Below, one piece after another: positions 14,091-15,131 of a stretch of DNA of 15,131 nt. Below the pieces are notes generated by a model that was given only the letters and a program-made list of their open reading frames with translations, was not told the DNA's origin and ran no database searches. A program made the translations under genes and the position numbers. Source of the DNA: Pseudomonadota bacterium (GTDB lineage: Bacteria; Pseudomonadota; Gammaproteobacteria; Burkholderiales; Ferrovaceae); assembly GCA_021828575.1 (NCBI GenBank), contig JAJZEL010000191.1, positions 1-15,131 on the forward strand, written 5' to 3'. Each line of letters starts with the position of its first letter. Position 1 is the stretch's first letter.

Positions 14091-14969
14091 TCAGTGGTCG
14101 CTGTCCTGTATGCGGGGAGCGTCGACCACAAGCACGTGACGATGGCTGGTGGCAGCAGGTGTTGCGGTGCAGGTGACCTGAGCAAAGGGGGTTTGGGCAT
14201 CACGGGTCACTGATTGCACGCTGCCCACTTTCAGGCCCGGGGGAAACAGTCCGTCAATACCTGAGGTGATCAGAATGTCCCCCTGTTGGATGTCGGATGT
14301 TCTGGGCAGGTAGGGCAGGGACAGGGTCCCGTTCTCTCCATCGCCAACAGCCATGGCACGCAACCCGTTGCGCAGTACCATGACCGGGATGGACTCGCTC
14401 TTGTCCGTGATCAGGGTGACCTCACTGCTGAAAGGGAATACGGCGGTGACTTGTCCAACGAGCCCGTCAGCGGTGATGACAGGGGAACCTGGTGGGATGT
14501 CCAGGTTGCGTCCCCCATCAAGAATGATCTTTTTGACAAACGGGTCATGGGAAGCGGCCAGAATGGTTGCCACGTGCCGAATGGCGGGTTGCTGCTGTTT
14601 CAATTCCAGCAGACTGTGCAATGTGGCCTTTTCCATTTTGAGCAGGTGGTTTTCTTCCACGGCACCCGTCTGTTCGAGCAATTGTTTGCGTAGCCTGTCG
14701 TTATCTGCTTCCAGGGCTCTGTGATCTTCGAATGGGGTCATGATCCACTGGCCGACGACGGAGGGCACGGTGGCCAGTTCCTGAAAGGGGTAGAAAACGG
14801 CAGCAATGGCCTGACGTACCAGTGACAGACCATGATAGCGGTGGTCGACGAACAGACAGGCCAGAGATAACAGGCAATAAAAAATGACGCTAGCCAGCGG
14901 GGAGGGGCCGCGCCCGAACAGTTCCGGGTCTCGTGGCCCAGTCCTGTTCAATGACCGGCGTGGTCCCAT
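14091..14969 (-). CDS. mreC: rod shape-determining protein MreC
   Basis: A bitopic inner-membrane protein whose periplasmic part activates the PBP2–RodA pair. It has 292 residues from ATG 14969. A short basic cytoplasmic tail includes FGRGPSPLA, typical of MreC, and a membrane helix spans about 24–42. A periplasmic coiled coil follows (about 80–125, rich in Glu/Leu/Lys). Two beta domains then carry DGLVGQVTAVFPFSSEVTLITD (168–189) and GDILITSGIDGLFPPGLKVG (230–249), the family's hallmark. The frame is open upstream to 15044, but that stretch is the end of mreB read out of frame. Only 4 bases separate it from the mreB stop, and no Shine-Dalgarno is seen, so coupling to mreB is likely. Confidence 0.95.
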   Translation of the reverse strand: MGPRRSLNRTGPRDPELFGRGPSPLASVIFYCLLSLACLFVDHRYHGLSLVRQAIAAVFYPFQELATVPSVVGQWIMTPFEDHRALEADNDRLRKQLLEQTGAVEENHLLKMEKATLHSLLELKQQQPAIRHVATILAASHDPFVKKIILDGGRNLDIPPGSPVITADGLVGQVTAVFPFSSEVTLITDKSESIPVMVLRNGLRAMAVGDGENGTLSLPYLPRTSDIQQGDILITSGIDGLFPPGLKVGSVQSVTRDAQTPFAQVTCTATPAATSHRHVLVVDAPRIQDSDH

Positions 14970-14973
14970 GAAC

Positions 14974-15131
14974 TCAGTCAGACGTGAATACCATGCCCAG
15001 GCGGTCGATTTCCTCCAGAGCTCGACCACAGCCTCGGACCACACAGGTCAGGGGGTCTTCGGCAACCAGCACGGGCAGTCCGGTTTCTTCCACCAGCAGG
15101 CGGTCGAGGTCACGCAACAGGGCGCCTCCGC
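14974..15131 (-). CDS. mreB: rod shape-determining protein MreB (C-terminal part, runs off window)
   Basis: The last 51 residues of the actin-like filament protein that positions the elongation machinery under the inner membrane. The minus-strand frame opens with [16 protein letters not shown], then [23 protein letters not shown] and a short tail ending FTSD before TGA at 14976–14974. This matches the MreB C-terminus (E. coli [35 protein letters not shown]). The rest, and the operon's main promoter, lie beyond the right edge. Confidence 0.96.
   Translation of the reverse strand, partial: [51 protein letters not shown]

Overview
The window reads as ordinary chromosome of a betaproteobacterium. 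The order [ispE end]–tRNA-Gln–prs–rplY–pth–ychF and the mreB-mreC-mreD-mrdA-rodA-rlpA-dac series are typical of that class, and the proteins most resemble those of the Nitrosomonadales/Gallionellales type. The lineage is an inference from gene order and remembered sequence similarity, not from a search. I see no mobile elements, CRISPR arrays, integrases or rRNA. Coding density is very high, and no gene-free stretch exceeds 300 bases.

Region 1 (1–2458, + strand) is a housekeeping run: the probable last codons of ispE, tRNA-Gln(UUG), PRPP synthetase, a long Ctc-type ribosomal protein L25 and peptidyl-tRNA hydrolase. ychF (2466–3557, - strand) converges on pth with only 7 bases between the stops.

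Region 2 (3558–6154) is the least explained part. A divergent regulatory gap of about 250 bases leads into a tight three-gene + strand unit. It encodes an alpha/beta hydrolase whose nucleophile elbow carries cysteine (GLCVG) instead of serine, a free-standing acyl carrier protein, and a KAS II-like ketosynthase with an intact Cys-His-His set. No ketoreductase, dehydratase or phosphopantetheinyl transferase accompanies them. This looks like a small accessory acyl-transfer module that would rely on the cell's own FAS II enzymes. Its product cannot be read from the sequence.

Region 3 (6145–15131, - strand, transcribed leftwards) is one long, closely packed series: mreB (C-terminal end only, running off the right edge), mreC, mreD, mrdA (PBP2), rodA, rlpA, a PBP5/6-type D,D-carboxypeptidase, a D-amino-acid transaminase, a YbeD/DUF493 protein, lipB and lipA. 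Most junctions are overlaps or gaps of a few bases, so one polycistronic transcript with translational coupling is likely. The first part builds and shapes the lateral wall. The carboxypeptidase releases D-alanine, which the next gene's transaminase could reuse. The last part makes lipoate from octanoyl-ACP. lipA overlaps the ketosynthase gene tail to tail by 10 bases.

The points most worth following are the Cys-nucleophile hydrolase/ACP/KAS module, the missing conventional start codon of that hydrolase (a ribosome-binding site sits before an ATA), an Asn-to-Arg change at a key position of peptidyl-tRNA hydrolase, and a run of nine G in rlpA.
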